A stretch of DNA of 20,497 nt from Lachnospiraceae bacterium (GTDB taxonomy: Bacteria; Bacillota_A; Clostridia; Lachnospirales; Lachnospiraceae): NCBI GenBank assembly GCA_024690425.1, contig JAILCT010000199.1, forward strand, positions 1 to 20,497. Direction: 5' to 3'. Shown piece after piece: positions 1 through 9,000 of this stretch; the stretch's first letter is position 1, and the number at the start of each line of letters is the position of its first letter. The position numbers were made by a program, and so were the translations under genes. The notes below the pieces were generated by a model. That model had not been told where the DNA came from and did not search any database. It saw nothing but the letters and a program-made list of their open reading frames with translations.

Positions 1-64
1 TGGGACTTGAACCCACGACCTCCACACTGCCAGTGTGGCGCGCTCCCAACTGCGCCAATGGCCC
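1..64 (-). tRNA. tRNA-Ala (anticodon GGC), 3' end outside the window
   Basis: Read on the minus strand from 64 to 1. The acceptor 5' strand is GGGCCAT (64-58), followed by the D arm GCGC-AGTTGGGA-GCGC. The anticodon stem-loop is CCACA-CTGGCAG-TGTGG. The T arm is GTGGG-TTCAAGT-CCCA, which runs off the window. U33 precedes GGC in the anticodon loop, so the anticodon is GGC, which reads the alanine codon GCC. The last acceptor bases, the discriminator and the CCA are missing, so the G3:U70 alanine identity pair cannot be checked. The gene is divergent from the diguanylate cyclase gene. Confidence 0.93.
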
Positions 65-98
65 TCGCCGCTCGTGTCTGTGAACGGGCTGCAACGAT

Positions 99-107
99 AT
101 TATAACA
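99..107 (-). promoter_or_regulatory. extended -10 promoter element for the tRNA-Ala gene
   Basis: On the minus strand, 107 to 99 reads TGTTATAAT, a perfect extended -10 (TG-n-TATAAT). The start point predicted from it lies near position 92, leaving a leader of about 28 nt before the mature tRNA 5' end at 64, suitable for RNase P processing. No good -35 is visible at 17 nt, which an extended -10 does not need. Confidence 0.6.
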
Positions 108-247
108 TAACTGCAATGATAGTCATAGTTAAATATTTTCAACTTTGTCTGCGGCATTTTTGCCGATGGAAAATTCCGCCAATGTCTGTTATTCTTATAA
201 GTAAGAGTGTTCACTGATAAGGTTCATTGGGTAGATGGGGAAATGAT

Positions 248-1342
248 ATGAGCATTGCACCGTTGGCACTTAGTAATTATATAATGATCGCGGAACTGCT
301 GGGATTATGGGTTATGCTTGATTCCAATGTCCATCTGAACAAAAGGGCTATAACAGTAACCCGTATCGTGATAATACTCATATGTCTGGAAGCAGTGTTT
401 TGGGCCATTGAAAGATGGACGAGAGAGATAGGATATCTCACATATACAAGGATCATCCTTACCCCCACGATATATCTGCTTCATCCTATCATCATGCTGG
501 GGATCATGGATATGGCGGAATTTTTGAAGAAGCGCCGGATCCTGTATTATCTGCCGGTCATTCTGAGTGCACCGCTTTTGTACACATCTCAGTGGACCCA
601 TCTGATATACTGGTTTGATAATAAGAACCTGTATATAGCAGCGGATACTCCCTTGCGTTATTATCCCTATTTTCTTTTTATGCTGTACGTTATCCTGTTT
701 ATCGGGGCCTTTACCGTGCGGTATGCCCGTTACGGGACATCAGAGAGAAAGGGTATTCTTATAAGCATTATCGCCGCAACTCTTGGAGTGGTCTTTCATA
801 TCATCCTGGAGATCGATGTTGATTACAGTACGCTTTTTGCCTCGCTCTTGCTTATTTACTATTTATCACTGTCCATATTGACAGCCAAGGAAGACACTCT
901 CACCCATCTTCTGAACCGGCAATGTTATTATTCCGATTCGGAAAAGCTTAAGGATCAGATCAGCGCGGTCGTGTCTGTGGACATGAATGACCTGAAAAAG
1001 ATCAATGACACACAGGGACATGATGCCGGAGACACCGCACTAAAAACAGTAGCAGAGTGCCTTACAAAGAGCAGGATAAAGAATAAAAGGGTGTACCGTA
1101 TCGGTGGTGATGAGTATGCGGTATTTTACATAGGCAGTACCGAAGACGAGGTCAGGGAAGATATAGAGGATATGCGGGCCAACCTGTCTCAAACCCGATA
1201 TGTATGTGCTTTCGGTTATAAGATGGTATGCGAAGGAGAGCACGATATCCATGAGGCGATGCGTTTTGCTGACAAGCAAATGTATTCGAATAAGGCCAAG
1301 CTCAAGGACACCAATCAGAAAGATGATAGGCTATACGGATGA
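248..1342 (+). CDS. membrane-bound diguanylate cyclase (GGDEF protein)
   Basis: This protein should condense two GTP into the second messenger c-di-GMP at the inner face of the membrane. About 210 N-terminal residues form a run of hydrophobic segments, probably a 7TM-type sensor module. They are followed by a GGDEF domain that opens with the usual D-x-LT-x-LxNR sequence (DTLTHLLNR) and has the active-site signature GGDEY at about residues 286-290. No RxxD inhibitory site is present five residues before it, so product feedback inhibition is not expected. ATG 248 is preferred over TTG 227 because GGGGA at 237-241 is well placed as ribosome binding site. The last eight codons (QKDDRLYG) are read from the beginning of a PAS-like segment in another frame, so the natural C-terminus may have been altered by a rearrangement. 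The family call is firm; the sensed signal is unknown. Confidence 0.9.
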   Translation: MSIAPLALSNYIMIAELLGLWVMLDSNVHLNKRAITVTRIVIILICLEAVFWAIERWTREIGYLTYTRIILTPTIYLLHPIIMLGIMDMAEFLKKRRILYYLPVILSAPLLYTSQWTHLIYWFDNKNLYIAADTPLRYYPYFLFMLYVILFIGAFTVRYARYGTSERKGILISIIAATLGVVFHIILEIDVDYSTLFASLLLIYYLSLSILTAKEDTLTHLLNRQCYYSDSEKLKDQISAVVSVDMNDLKKINDTQGHDAGDTALKTVAECLTKSRIKNKRVYRIGGDEYAVFYIGSTEDEVREDIEDMRANLSQTRYVCAFGYKMVCEGEHDIHEAMRFADKQMYSNKAKLKDTNQKDDRLYG

Positions 1343-1607
1343 GAATGACTTCCCGAACAGGCTGGAGTCATGGTCCGACCTTCTGCACCCCGATGATAAG
1401 GCTGCGGTATTAAAAGAATATAACGATACAATCAATGACTACTCAGGCAAGAAGAACTATGATGTGGAATACCGCCTTAAGGCCAAAAACGGAGAATGGA
1501 GATGGTTCCATGCCATTGGAAGGCTTTTGCGCCGTGAAAACGGAGTCCCTCTTTCTTATGTGGGAATGTTTGTAGATATTACGGATAAGAAGGCTTCAGG
1601 AGTATAA
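1323..1607 (+). pseudogene. remnant of a PAS-domain sensor (C-terminal half of PAS plus PAC)
   Basis: An open frame of about 94 codons overlaps the last 20 nt of the diguanylate cyclase gene in another frame. It encodes the second half of a PAS_3-type fold: IGYTDENDFPNRLESWSDLL, then HPDDK, then the PAC part EYRLKAKNGEWRWFHAIGR and VGMFVDITDKK. The first strands and helices of the PAS fold are missing, and no output domain follows. A complete PAS sensor would start some 30-40 residues earlier, and that stretch is replaced by the GGDEF C-terminus. No convincing ribosome binding site precedes ATG 1323. I read it as what remains of a kinase or chemoreceptor-like gene after a deletion that joined it to the cyclase. 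A translated mini-PAS protein cannot be excluded, because the frame has stayed open. Confidence 0.6.
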
Positions 1608-1610
1608 ATT

Positions 1611-2249
1611 ATGATGACCAGAGAAGAAGCACTTGAATTCGGGCTGTCATTTCCGGATACATATCAGGATGCCCCCTTTCATGATAACAACTGGCAGCTG
1701 GTCCGCTATAAGCAGAATAAGAAGGCTTTTCTGTGGACATATGAGAAGGACGGCTGTCTTAACCTGAATGTCAAGGTGGATCCCGAGAAGGCATTTTTCT
1801 GGAGAGAGATATACAGGTCGGTTATCCCGGGCTACCATCAGAACAAGGACCACTGGAACTCGGTGATCATTGACGGTACGATACCCGATAAGGATGTAAA
1901 GCTGATGATAGCGGAGAGTTATGACCTTGTCAGCGACAGCCCCACGAAGAGAATATATGAAGCTGTAAAGAAAATACCGTACGGCTGCGTGGCGACATAC
2001 GGTCAGGTGGCTGAACTGGCCGGTGACAGAAAGATGGCGCGTGCCGTGGGTAATGCCCTGCATAAGAATCCGGATCCTGACAATATTCCCTGCTTTCGGG
2101 TTGTGAATTCCAAGGGAGAGCTGGCCGGAGAATTCGCTTTCGGAGGTCCGGGAGCACAGGCGAGGCTGCTTGAAGCGGAGGGTATCGAGGTTAAGGAAGG
2201 CAGGGTCGATATCAGGAAATTCGGATATAAATATGATAAGGATGAATAA
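1611..2249 (+). CDS. MmcQ/YjbR domain fused to an O6-alkylguanine-DNA alkyltransferase-like (Ogt/MGMT) domain
   Basis: A two-domain DNA repair or DNA-binding protein of 212 residues. Residues 1 to about 105 resemble the MmcQ/YjbR family (early FPDTYQDAPF; later LNVKVDPEKAFFWREIY). Residues about 110-205 are the DNA-binding/active-site domain of methylated-DNA-protein cysteine methyltransferases: IPYGCVATYGQVAELAG (helix-turn-helix), then RAVGNALHKNP, then the active-site segment IPCFRVV with the alkyl-accepting cysteine at residue 161. The family's signature is PCHRV; here the histidine that activates the cysteine is phenylalanine (F162). The cysteine is retained, so this is not a classical ATL protein, where it is tryptophan. 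ATG 1611 has AGGAG eight bases upstream (1598-1602), which lies inside the PAS remnant. The gene overlaps the MATE gene downstream. Repair activity is uncertain because of the His-to-Phe change. Confidence 0.85.
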   Translation: MMTREEALEFGLSFPDTYQDAPFHDNNWQLVRYKQNKKAFLWTYEKDGCLNLNVKVDPEKAFFWREIYRSVIPGYHQNKDHWNSVIIDGTIPDKDVKLMIAESYDLVSDSPTKRIYEAVKKIPYGCVATYGQVAELAGDRKMARAVGNALHKNPDPDNIPCFRVVNSKGELAGEFAFGGPGAQARLLEAEGIEVKEGRVDIRKFGYKYDKDE

Positions 2250-3624
2250 GAGTCTGTTTGGACCCGGACAATTTTATAAAAAGGCGTTAACGATAGCGAT
2301 ACCTATCATGCTCCAACAGCTTATCCAGAACATGGTATCTCTTATAGATAACTTTATGGTATCGGGCCTTGGAGATATATCCATGTCGGGAGTAAATGTC
2401 GCAGGACAGGTGCTCTTTATTTTTATGGTATATATTAATGCCATATGCATGACGGGAGGCATATTTCTAACGCAGTTTTTCGGGGCGAAGGATAAGGAAG
2501 GGATGCAGCAGGCGTTTCTTTTCAAGCTGATAATGGGACTTGCCGCAGCGGTCCCGTATTTCCTTGTATGTATTGTTTTTCCGAGAAATGTACTGTCGCT
2601 TATGCTCATCGGCAATACGCAGGCGGAGATGATACTTGATGAGGCAGTCAGGTACATAAGGATAATGTTTTTTATCGGAATACCCATGACCATATCCATG
2701 TGCATCGCATCTTCCCTGAGGGATATGGGCAAGGTCAGAACCCCTCTTGTAGTTACGATCATAGCTACCCTGACCAACACAGCTTTTAACTGGATGCTCA
2801 TTTACGGCCATATGGGTTTCCCGATGATGGGAGTCAGGGGCGCAGCCTGTGCCACTGTCATAGCAAGAACACTGGAACTTGCGATCTTTCTCGGTATATA
2901 TTTTAAGGAGAAGCCTGACTTTGCCGTCAGCCTTGGCAAGATGTTCAGGGTTGCCCGTGAGCAGTTTGTCGGGACTCTTAAGAAGGGGGCTTCCATCCTT
3001 TTCTGTGAGATGACCTGGGTGCTGTCTGAGACCATAACCACAGCGATCTATAACGGAAGAGGAGGTGCTGATGTCGTTTCGGGCATGGCATCAAGTTTTG
3101 CGATAGCCAATCTGTTCTTTATAGCCTTTGGAGGGATCTATTCCGCGACCGGAGTCATTATAGGGAAGACTCTTGGTGAGGGAAAGCTTAAGGAAGCAAG
3201 GGAGCAGAAGACATGGATATTATCCGGTTCAGCGGTGTTTGGGCTGTTTATGATGATATTCGGATTTGCCACGACCCAGCTCGTGCCGGTGGTATTCGGA
3301 AGGCTCAGCGATAATGCGGTGTCTATATGCAGGAGTATGGTGGTTCTTATGTCATTTTTCATGCCTGTCTGGGTTTACATGAACGGGCAGCAGGCTGTCG
3401 CAAGAGCAGGCGGTGATACGGCGATGGGAGCTTACACGGATGCCACCATCACTATTTTTATCATGCTTCCGCTGGTATTTTCGCTTGGCTTTTTTACTCA
3501 TATAGGGCCGGTGAAGATGTATATGTGTGTGAAGCTGCTCGACCTTCTCAAGCTTGTGGTATTCCATATATGGCTTAAGAAGGAACGCTGGCTTAAGAAC
3601 CTGACGGTAAGAAGTGCCGGATGA
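2233..3624 (+). CDS. MATE family multidrug/toxin efflux transporter
   Basis: A 12-helix membrane antiporter of the NorM/DinF-like MATE superfamily, expected to export organic cations or drugs using a Na+ or H+ gradient. The protein has about 463 residues, a normal length. It opens with ALTIAIPIMLQQLIQNMVSL and LIDNFMVSGLG, the usual first-helix region, and hydrophobic segments repeat through both halves. The start overlaps the end of the alkyltransferase gene: ATG 2233 (MIRMNKS) and ATG 2242 (MNKS) are both possible. Neither has a well-spaced Shine-Dalgarno, so translation is probably coupled to the upstream gene. The substrate cannot be told from sequence. A second, distinct MATE gene lies at 17838. 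Confidence 0.9.
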   Translation: MIRMNKSLFGPGQFYKKALTIAIPIMLQQLIQNMVSLIDNFMVSGLGDISMSGVNVAGQVLFIFMVYINAICMTGGIFLTQFFGAKDKEGMQQAFLFKLIMGLAAAVPYFLVCIVFPRNVLSLMLIGNTQAEMILDEAVRYIRIMFFIGIPMTISMCIASSLRDMGKVRTPLVVTIIATLTNTAFNWMLIYGHMGFPMMGVRGAACATVIARTLELAIFLGIYFKEKPDFAVSLGKMFRVAREQFVGTLKKGASILFCEMTWVLSETITTAIYNGRGGADVVSGMASSFAIANLFFIAFGGIYSATGVIIGKTLGEGKLKEAREQKTWILSGSAVFGLFMMIFGFATTQLVPVVFGRLSDNAVSICRSMVVLMSFFMPVWVYMNGQQAVARAGGDTAMGAYTDATITIFIMLPLVFSLGFFTHIGPVKMYMCVKLLDLLKLVVFHIWLKKERWLKNLTVRSAG

Positions 3625-3658
3625 TATATAAATGTGATGGATTACGGAGGGAGACAGG

Positions 3659-4297
3659 GTGAGCATAAGGACAAACTATGAAAAATGGTATGAAGGTGAC
3701 GAGTATTACTGGGGACTTGAGCCCGGCGACTTTTTGGATGAACTGATAGAGCTATGTCCTCCATCTCCTGATAAAAAGGTTCTGGATATAGGCTGCGGTG
3801 AGGGTAAAGATGCTGTTTACATGGCCGAAAAAGGCTATGCAGTTACCGCATTTGACCTGACCGAAAACGGTGTTGCAAAAACACTGGCACTGGCTGAGAA
3901 CAGGAATGTCGGTATAGAGGCATATGTTGATGATATCAATACATTTGAGGCAGACAACATGTTTGATATAGTCTATTCCACAGGCACGGTCCAGTATCTT
4001 TTTGAAGAGAACAAGAAGGCGTTCTTTGATAAGATCAACAGGATCACAAGAGAGAACGGAGTGGTATACTTCAATGTCTTTGTGGAGAAGCCGTTTCTTG
4101 AACTTCCTCCGGATTGGGACATTGAGGAGAAGATGTGGAAGCCCGGTGAACTGTTTACGTTTTTCCCTGACTGGAAGGTGGAGAGGATAGACGAAGTGAT
4201 CTTTGAAGACATGAGCGGCGGGGTCCCGCATTTCCACTGCATGGATACCATCATCTGCCGGAAGGTACCGATTGATGGAAAGATGATGCAGATATGA
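3659..4297 (+). CDS. class I SAM-dependent methyltransferase (TehB/UbiE-like)
   Basis: A Rossmann-fold methyltransferase of 212 residues. Motif I is VLDIGCGEGKDA (about residues 41-52), followed by the acidic end of strand 2 (VTAFDLT), a motif II-like region (YVDDINTF) and a motif IV-like strand (FDIVYSTGTVQYL). The spacing of GCGEGKD and the closing strands resemble TehB-type and small-molecule methyltransferases. The acceptor is unknown. The start is GTG 3659, preceded by GGAGG in a good position (3645-3655 region). The stop TGA overlaps the ATG of the small TPR-like gene as ATGA, implying translational coupling. Confidence 0.86.
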   Translation: MSIRTNYEKWYEGDEYYWGLEPGDFLDELIELCPPSPDKKVLDIGCGEGKDAVYMAEKGYAVTAFDLTENGVAKTLALAENRNVGIEAYVDDINTFEADNMFDIVYSTGTVQYLFEENKKAFFDKINRITRENGVVYFNVFVEKPFLELPPDWDIEEKMWKPGELFTFFPDWKVERIDEVIFEDMSGGVPHFHCMDTIICRKVPIDGKMMQI

Positions 4298-4458
4298 CGC
4301 AGAAGAACCGGCTTCACTGTCTTTATCTAAAGGGACTCGGCAGCATGAGACTTCTAAGGTATAAAGAAGCGATCAATGCCTTTGAGGAAGTGCTTAAGGC
4401 TGATCCCAATCATCAGAATGCGGCGATATACAGGAATATGGTAATACAGCAACAATAG
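4294..4458 (+). CDS. 54-residue single TPR-like protein
   Basis: A short gene overlapping the methyltransferase stop by four bases (ATGA). The product fits one tetratricopeptide repeat: YLKGLGSMRLLRYKEAINAF followed by EEVLKADPNHQNA, with the small-residue, Y-x-EAI-x-F and ADPN positions of the TPR consensus in register. The short flanks (MTQKNRLH at the start, IYRNMVIQQQ at the end) could cap the helical pair. TPRs mediate protein-protein contacts, so the product may partner the methyltransferase, but this is inference. It could also be the surviving end of a longer TPR protein. The frame is intact and its coupling to the upstream gene favours expression. Confidence 0.6.
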   Translation: MTQKNRLHCLYLKGLGSMRLLRYKEAINAFEEVLKADPNHQNAAIYRNMVIQQQ

Positions 4459-4481
4459 GTATATATCTGAAGGGAAATCAT

Positions 4482-5972
4482 ATGTCAAGGGCTTTGATGA
4501 TACAGGGTACAATGAGTAATGCGGGCAAGAGCCTTATAGCGACCGGACTGTGCAGGGTGTTTAGGCAGGATGGATTCAGGGTTGCACCCTTTAAGTCCCA
4601 GAATATGGCGCTTAATTCTTTTATAACGGCTGAGGGGCTTGAGATGGGAAGGGCCCAGGCAGTGCAGGCTGAAGCCTGCGGACTTGCCCCCGATGTGTCA
4701 ATGAATCCCCTTCTTCTTAAACCGACATCGGATGTGGGCTCTCAGGTTATCGTAATGGGGAAGGCGATCGGTAACATGAAGGCCATGGACTACTACAGGA
4801 AGAAGAAGGAATTCGTTCCGGTTATAAGGGATGCTTACAGGAAGCTTGAAGATGAATCGGATATAATCGTTATCGAAGGGGCAGGAAGTCCGGTTGAGAT
4901 AAACCTTAAGGATAATGATATAGTTAACATGGGACTGGCCCGGCTCACCGATGCGTCGGTCCTTCTTGTCGGTGATATAGACAGGGGTGGGGTATTTGCG
5001 CAGCTCCTTGGTACAATGGAGCTCCTTGAACCATCGGAGAGAGACAGGGTCAGCGGCCTTATCATAAACAAGTTCAGGGGCGACAGGGATATCCTTACCC
5101 CGGGACTTAAGATGATAGAAGCAAGGTGTGATAAACCTGTTATCGGCCTCGTACCTTATACGGACATTAAGATAGAGGATGAGGATTCACTGGCAGAAGA
5201 TCTGAAGAAGGGTATTACGGCAGGTGTTCCACGCCGTACGATAGACATAGCTGTTATCAGGCTTAAATGGATCAGCAACTTTACCGATCTTGATGCTTTC
5301 GGGACCGACCCCGATGTCAGCGTACGTTATGCAGACAGTCCCGACAATCTTGGAACACCTGACATGGTCATTATACCGGGGACCAAGAATACGATCGAGG
5401 ATGCTGCATTTTTAAGGGATTCACACCTTGCGGGTGCGATACGGGAGCTTGCGGCGGGGGGCGTCATGATATTCGGTATCTGCGGAGGATACCAGCTTAT
5501 GGGAAGAAGCCTCGATGATACCGGGAATGTCGAAGGAGGCGGGAAGGATCACGGCCTTTCGCTTCTTCCTGTTGATACCGTATTCTGTAAGGACAAGATA
5601 ACAAGACAGGTCAAGGGCAGGATCGGCCGGCTGCCGACACCCTTTGAGGGGCTGTCCGGACTTACAGTATCCGGCTATGAGATACATATGGGAAGGTCCA
5701 TCATAGACGATGACGGTGTCCCCCTGCTTGAAGGAGACGGATGCGTTAAGGGGTCATGTATGGGGACTTATCTGCATGGTATCTTTGATGATACTGATTT
5801 CCGCGGGAGGCTGCTTGATATCCTGTACAAAAGGAAGGGGCTTGCGGGAAGACCGATATCATCGGTCTCATACAGGGAGCATAAAGAAGAGCGCTACGAT
5901 GCGCTTGCCGATGTGATTAGGAAGAGCCTTGATATGGACAGGATATATGAGCTTGTCCGTCCTGCCGGCTGA
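4482..5972 (+). CDS. cobQ: cobyric acid synthase (adenosylcobyric acid synthase)
   Basis: This enzyme amidates four side-chain carboxylates (b, d, e and g) of adenosylcobyrinic acid a,c-diamide using glutamine and ATP, late in cobalamin synthesis. The 496-residue length is normal. The N-terminal half is a dethiobiotin-synthetase-like ATP domain with the P-loop variant IQGTMSNAGKS (residues 7-17) and VAPFKSQNMALNSF, a CobQ hallmark. The C-terminal half is a class I glutamine amidotransferase with nucleophile Cys334 in GICGGYQ and His432 in GTYLHGIFDD. ATG 4482 follows GAAGGGAAATCAT, a usable ribosome binding site. No other cobalamin gene and no cobalamin riboswitch lies next to it. It follows the TPR-like gene by 23 nt, probably in one transcript. 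Confidence 0.96.
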   Translation: MSRALMIQGTMSNAGKSLIATGLCRVFRQDGFRVAPFKSQNMALNSFITAEGLEMGRAQAVQAEACGLAPDVSMNPLLLKPTSDVGSQVIVMGKAIGNMKAMDYYRKKKEFVPVIRDAYRKLEDESDIIVIEGAGSPVEINLKDNDIVNMGLARLTDASVLLVGDIDRGGVFAQLLGTMELLEPSERDRVSGLIINKFRGDRDILTPGLKMIEARCDKPVIGLVPYTDIKIEDEDSLAEDLKKGITAGVPRRTIDIAVIRLKWISNFTDLDAFGTDPDVSVRYADSPDNLGTPDMVIIPGTKNTIEDAAFLRDSHLAGAIRELAAGGVMIFGICGGYQLMGRSLDDTGNVEGGGKDHGLSLLPVDTVFCKDKITRQVKGRIGRLPTPFEGLSGLTVSGYEIHMGRSIIDDDGVPLLEGDGCVKGSCMGTYLHGIFDDTDFRGRLLDILYKRKGLAGRPISSVSYREHKEERYDALADVIRKSLDMDRIYELVRPAG

Positions 5973-5973
5973 G

Positions 5974-6002
5974 TTGACAGTCATTTGTTATTTTTCTATT
6001 AT
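5974..6002 (+). promoter_or_regulatory. near-consensus housekeeping promoter with a start point almost at the kinase start codon
   Basis: TTGACA (5974-5979), a 17-nt spacer, then TATTAT (5997-6002). The predicted transcription start is near 6009, three bases before ATG 6012. The promoter begins right after the cobQ stop codon. Confidence 0.75.
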
Positions 6003-6011
6003 TAAATCATC

Positions 6012-9000
6012 ATGACAATGAGAGATATTCTTCTTACGATTCAATATATATGCATATTGGGGCTTTTCGTTGAAAGCGTTATCGTATTCAAGAGATGGAA
6101 GAAGCCCCTGCATGCTTATCTGTTCATAAGCTGTATGGCTACTCTTATCAACAGCATAGGGTATCTTTTGCAGCTTTATTCCGTTTCGCTGGAATCAGAT
6201 ATCACCGCGCTTAAATTTTCATATTTCGGCGGGATATGGATCGCCCTTTTCTCATTACTCTTTATCAAGGAACTGTGCAGGATCAGGATACCCTCCTGGG
6301 TCAGCTGGCTGTTGATCCTTCTGCACCTGTGTATCTATGTGTCCATTTTATCCCTGCAGAGGCATAACCTGTATTATACGTATATTGAATATGTCAATGA
6401 CGGATTATTCCCCAAGCTTGTTCACGGGAATGGAGTGGTTCATACTTTCTTTGCTGTGCTGCAGGTGACTTATATTGCACTTGGCATATTCTGGTTATTT
6501 GTATCATATCGAAAAGAGAAGATACGCAGGGCTTCCAACAGGCTCATACTGGTCTTATGTGCATATTTTATCGAGAGTATTTTTTATGTGGTGCAGAAGT
6601 TTGACCTGATAAGGATAACTGAATCATATGATGTTACTTCTCTCGGATATCTGTTCGGAACGGTATTCATGCTTGTTGCCATCTTAAAATACGATCTCCT
6701 TGGGTCAGGTGAACTTGCAAGGGAATTCATGATTGACAGGCTTTCTGAAGGGATCATCGTCGTGGACCGGTATGGAGAGGTGGGATATTTTAATGATTAT
6801 GCCAAAGGCCTGTATCCGGAGCTTATGACCAATCCCCTGACCGTAGTTGATAATCTGAAAAAGGCAATATCCGCAGGTGAGAGCATCACAATAGATGACC
6901 GGATATTTACCCCTGAAGAGAATGACCTGTTATACAAGAACGAGAGCCTGGGCAAGCTGTATGCTCTTGTGGATGACACTGACCATTACAGGTATATGGA
7001 AGAGCTTAAGAAACAGAAGGAGATCGCTGACAGCGCAAGCGAATCAAAGAGCAGGTTCTTGGCCAATATGTCCCACGAGATAAGGACACCTATAAATGCT
7101 GTCCTTGGAATGGATGAGATGATATTACGAGAGAGCAGGGAGGCTTCCATAAGGACCTATGCGGCGGACATAATGTCTGCCGGAAGGACTCTTCTTTCCC
7201 TTATCAACGATATACTTGACTTTTCGAAGGTTGAAGAAGGCAGGATGGAGATCATACCCGTACAGTATGACCTGTCTTCCCTGATAAATGATCTGGCCAA
7301 TATGACGCGTGACAGGGCAGTAAGGAAGGGGCTCAAGTTCGACATCGAAGTTGACAGCCATATCCCGAACTTCCTTATCGGTGATGAGATAAGGATAAGG
7401 CAGTGCGCCCTGAACATCCTGTCCAATGCCGTCAAGTATACGGAAACCGGGCATGTATGCCTTAAGGTTACCTACAGGAACAGGGACGACAGGAATATCC
7501 TTCTTGATATCCTGGTCGAGGATACCGGCATCGGCATGAAAGAAGAGGATATAGAGAAGCTTTTCTCGCCCTATAAGCGTATAGATGAGAAGCGTAACCG
7601 GTCGATTGAGGGAACCGGCCTTGGAATGAGCATTACCAGGGAGCTTTTAAGGCTAATGGGAAGTGAGCTTACCGTTAAGAGTGAGTATGGCAGCGGAACG
7701 GAAGTGTCATTTGCCGTGAAACAGCAGGTGACTTCATGGGAGGAGATAGGTGATTATTCATCAAGGTTTAAGGAGTTGAAAACAGATCTGGCGGATTATC
7801 ATGAACTCTTTCATGCGCCGGATGCAAGGATCCTTGTGGTTGATGATACCGAAATGAACCTGACCGTGATCCACAACCTGTTAAAGAAGACACGGATCCG
7901 CATTGATACTGCTGCCTGCGGCCGTGATGCAATAATGCTTGCTTCGACCAATCCGTATGATGTGATCTTCATCGATCATATGATGCCTGATATGGATGGC
8001 ATCACGACACTTGAGCATATAAGGGAGGATGGTAAGAATCAGGAGACCCCGGCTGTTGCCTTTACCGCAAATGCCGTGTCGGGTTCGAGGGAGATGTATA
8101 TGGATGCAGGTTTTACCGATTACCTCAGTAAGCCTGTGGATGGAAACCTGCTTGAGACCATGCTTAAGAAGCTGATCCCCGCGGGTAAGATAAGGAAGCC
8201 GGAACCTTCCGAAGATGTACGGGCAGGTGCACAGGCTTCTTCAAGATCCCGCATACTTGTAGTGGATGATGATGAATCCGTATGTGCACTTATAAAGAGC
8301 ATTATGGAAGGAAGCTACGAGATAAGGGTGCTGCTTTCTGGCCGGGATGCCGTAAGGGAAGCCGTTGATTACATGCCGGACCTTATCCTGCTTGATATAC
8401 ATCTGTCGGACGGCAACGGATTCACCGTGATGGAGGAGCTTAAAAAGGACATGACAACAGCCGACATTCCGGTGCTCCTTATAACAGGTGATAATGACAG
8501 CGTTACAGAAGAGAACGGATTTAAGAGCGGTGCAGCCGACTACATACGTAAGCCCTTTGTACCCGATGTTCTCAAGCAGAGAGTCAAAAGGATAATAGAT
8601 CTTCACCACTATCAGAAATCCATTGAGAAGGAAGTAAGACGCCAGACAGGAAAGAGTAAGAGACTGACCAAAGAGATGATGCTTGCCCTGGCGAAAACAG
8701 TCGATACCAAGGACCATTATACGGATGGTCACTCAAGACGTGTTGCCGCACTGTGCGCAGAGATCGGAAGGCGGCTTGGCAAGAACGACGAGGAACAGGT
8801 TGAGCTCTACCAGATCGGCCTCCTTCATGATATAGGCAAGATAGGGATACACGACGACATCATACATAAGGATACACGCCTTACCGATGAAGAGTTTTCC
8901 GTTGTCAAGGATCATACGGTTAAGGGAGATGAGATACTTAAGGAGATAACCGATATGCCCAATCTCCATGAGGGCGCAAGATGGCACCATGAGAAGTTCG

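Noticed and set aside
1..247. tRNA gene as integration site of a genomic island
   Set aside because: No integrase, no repeat of the tRNA 3' end in the window and no change in gene character next to it; the 3' end lies outside the window anyway.
1611..2249. Alkyltransferase-like (ATL) protein
   Set aside because: ATL proteins replace the active cysteine with tryptophan; the cysteine is present here and only the next residue is changed.
4459..4481. Cobalamin riboswitch before cobQ
   Set aside because: The gap is only 23 nt and contains no riboswitch elements.
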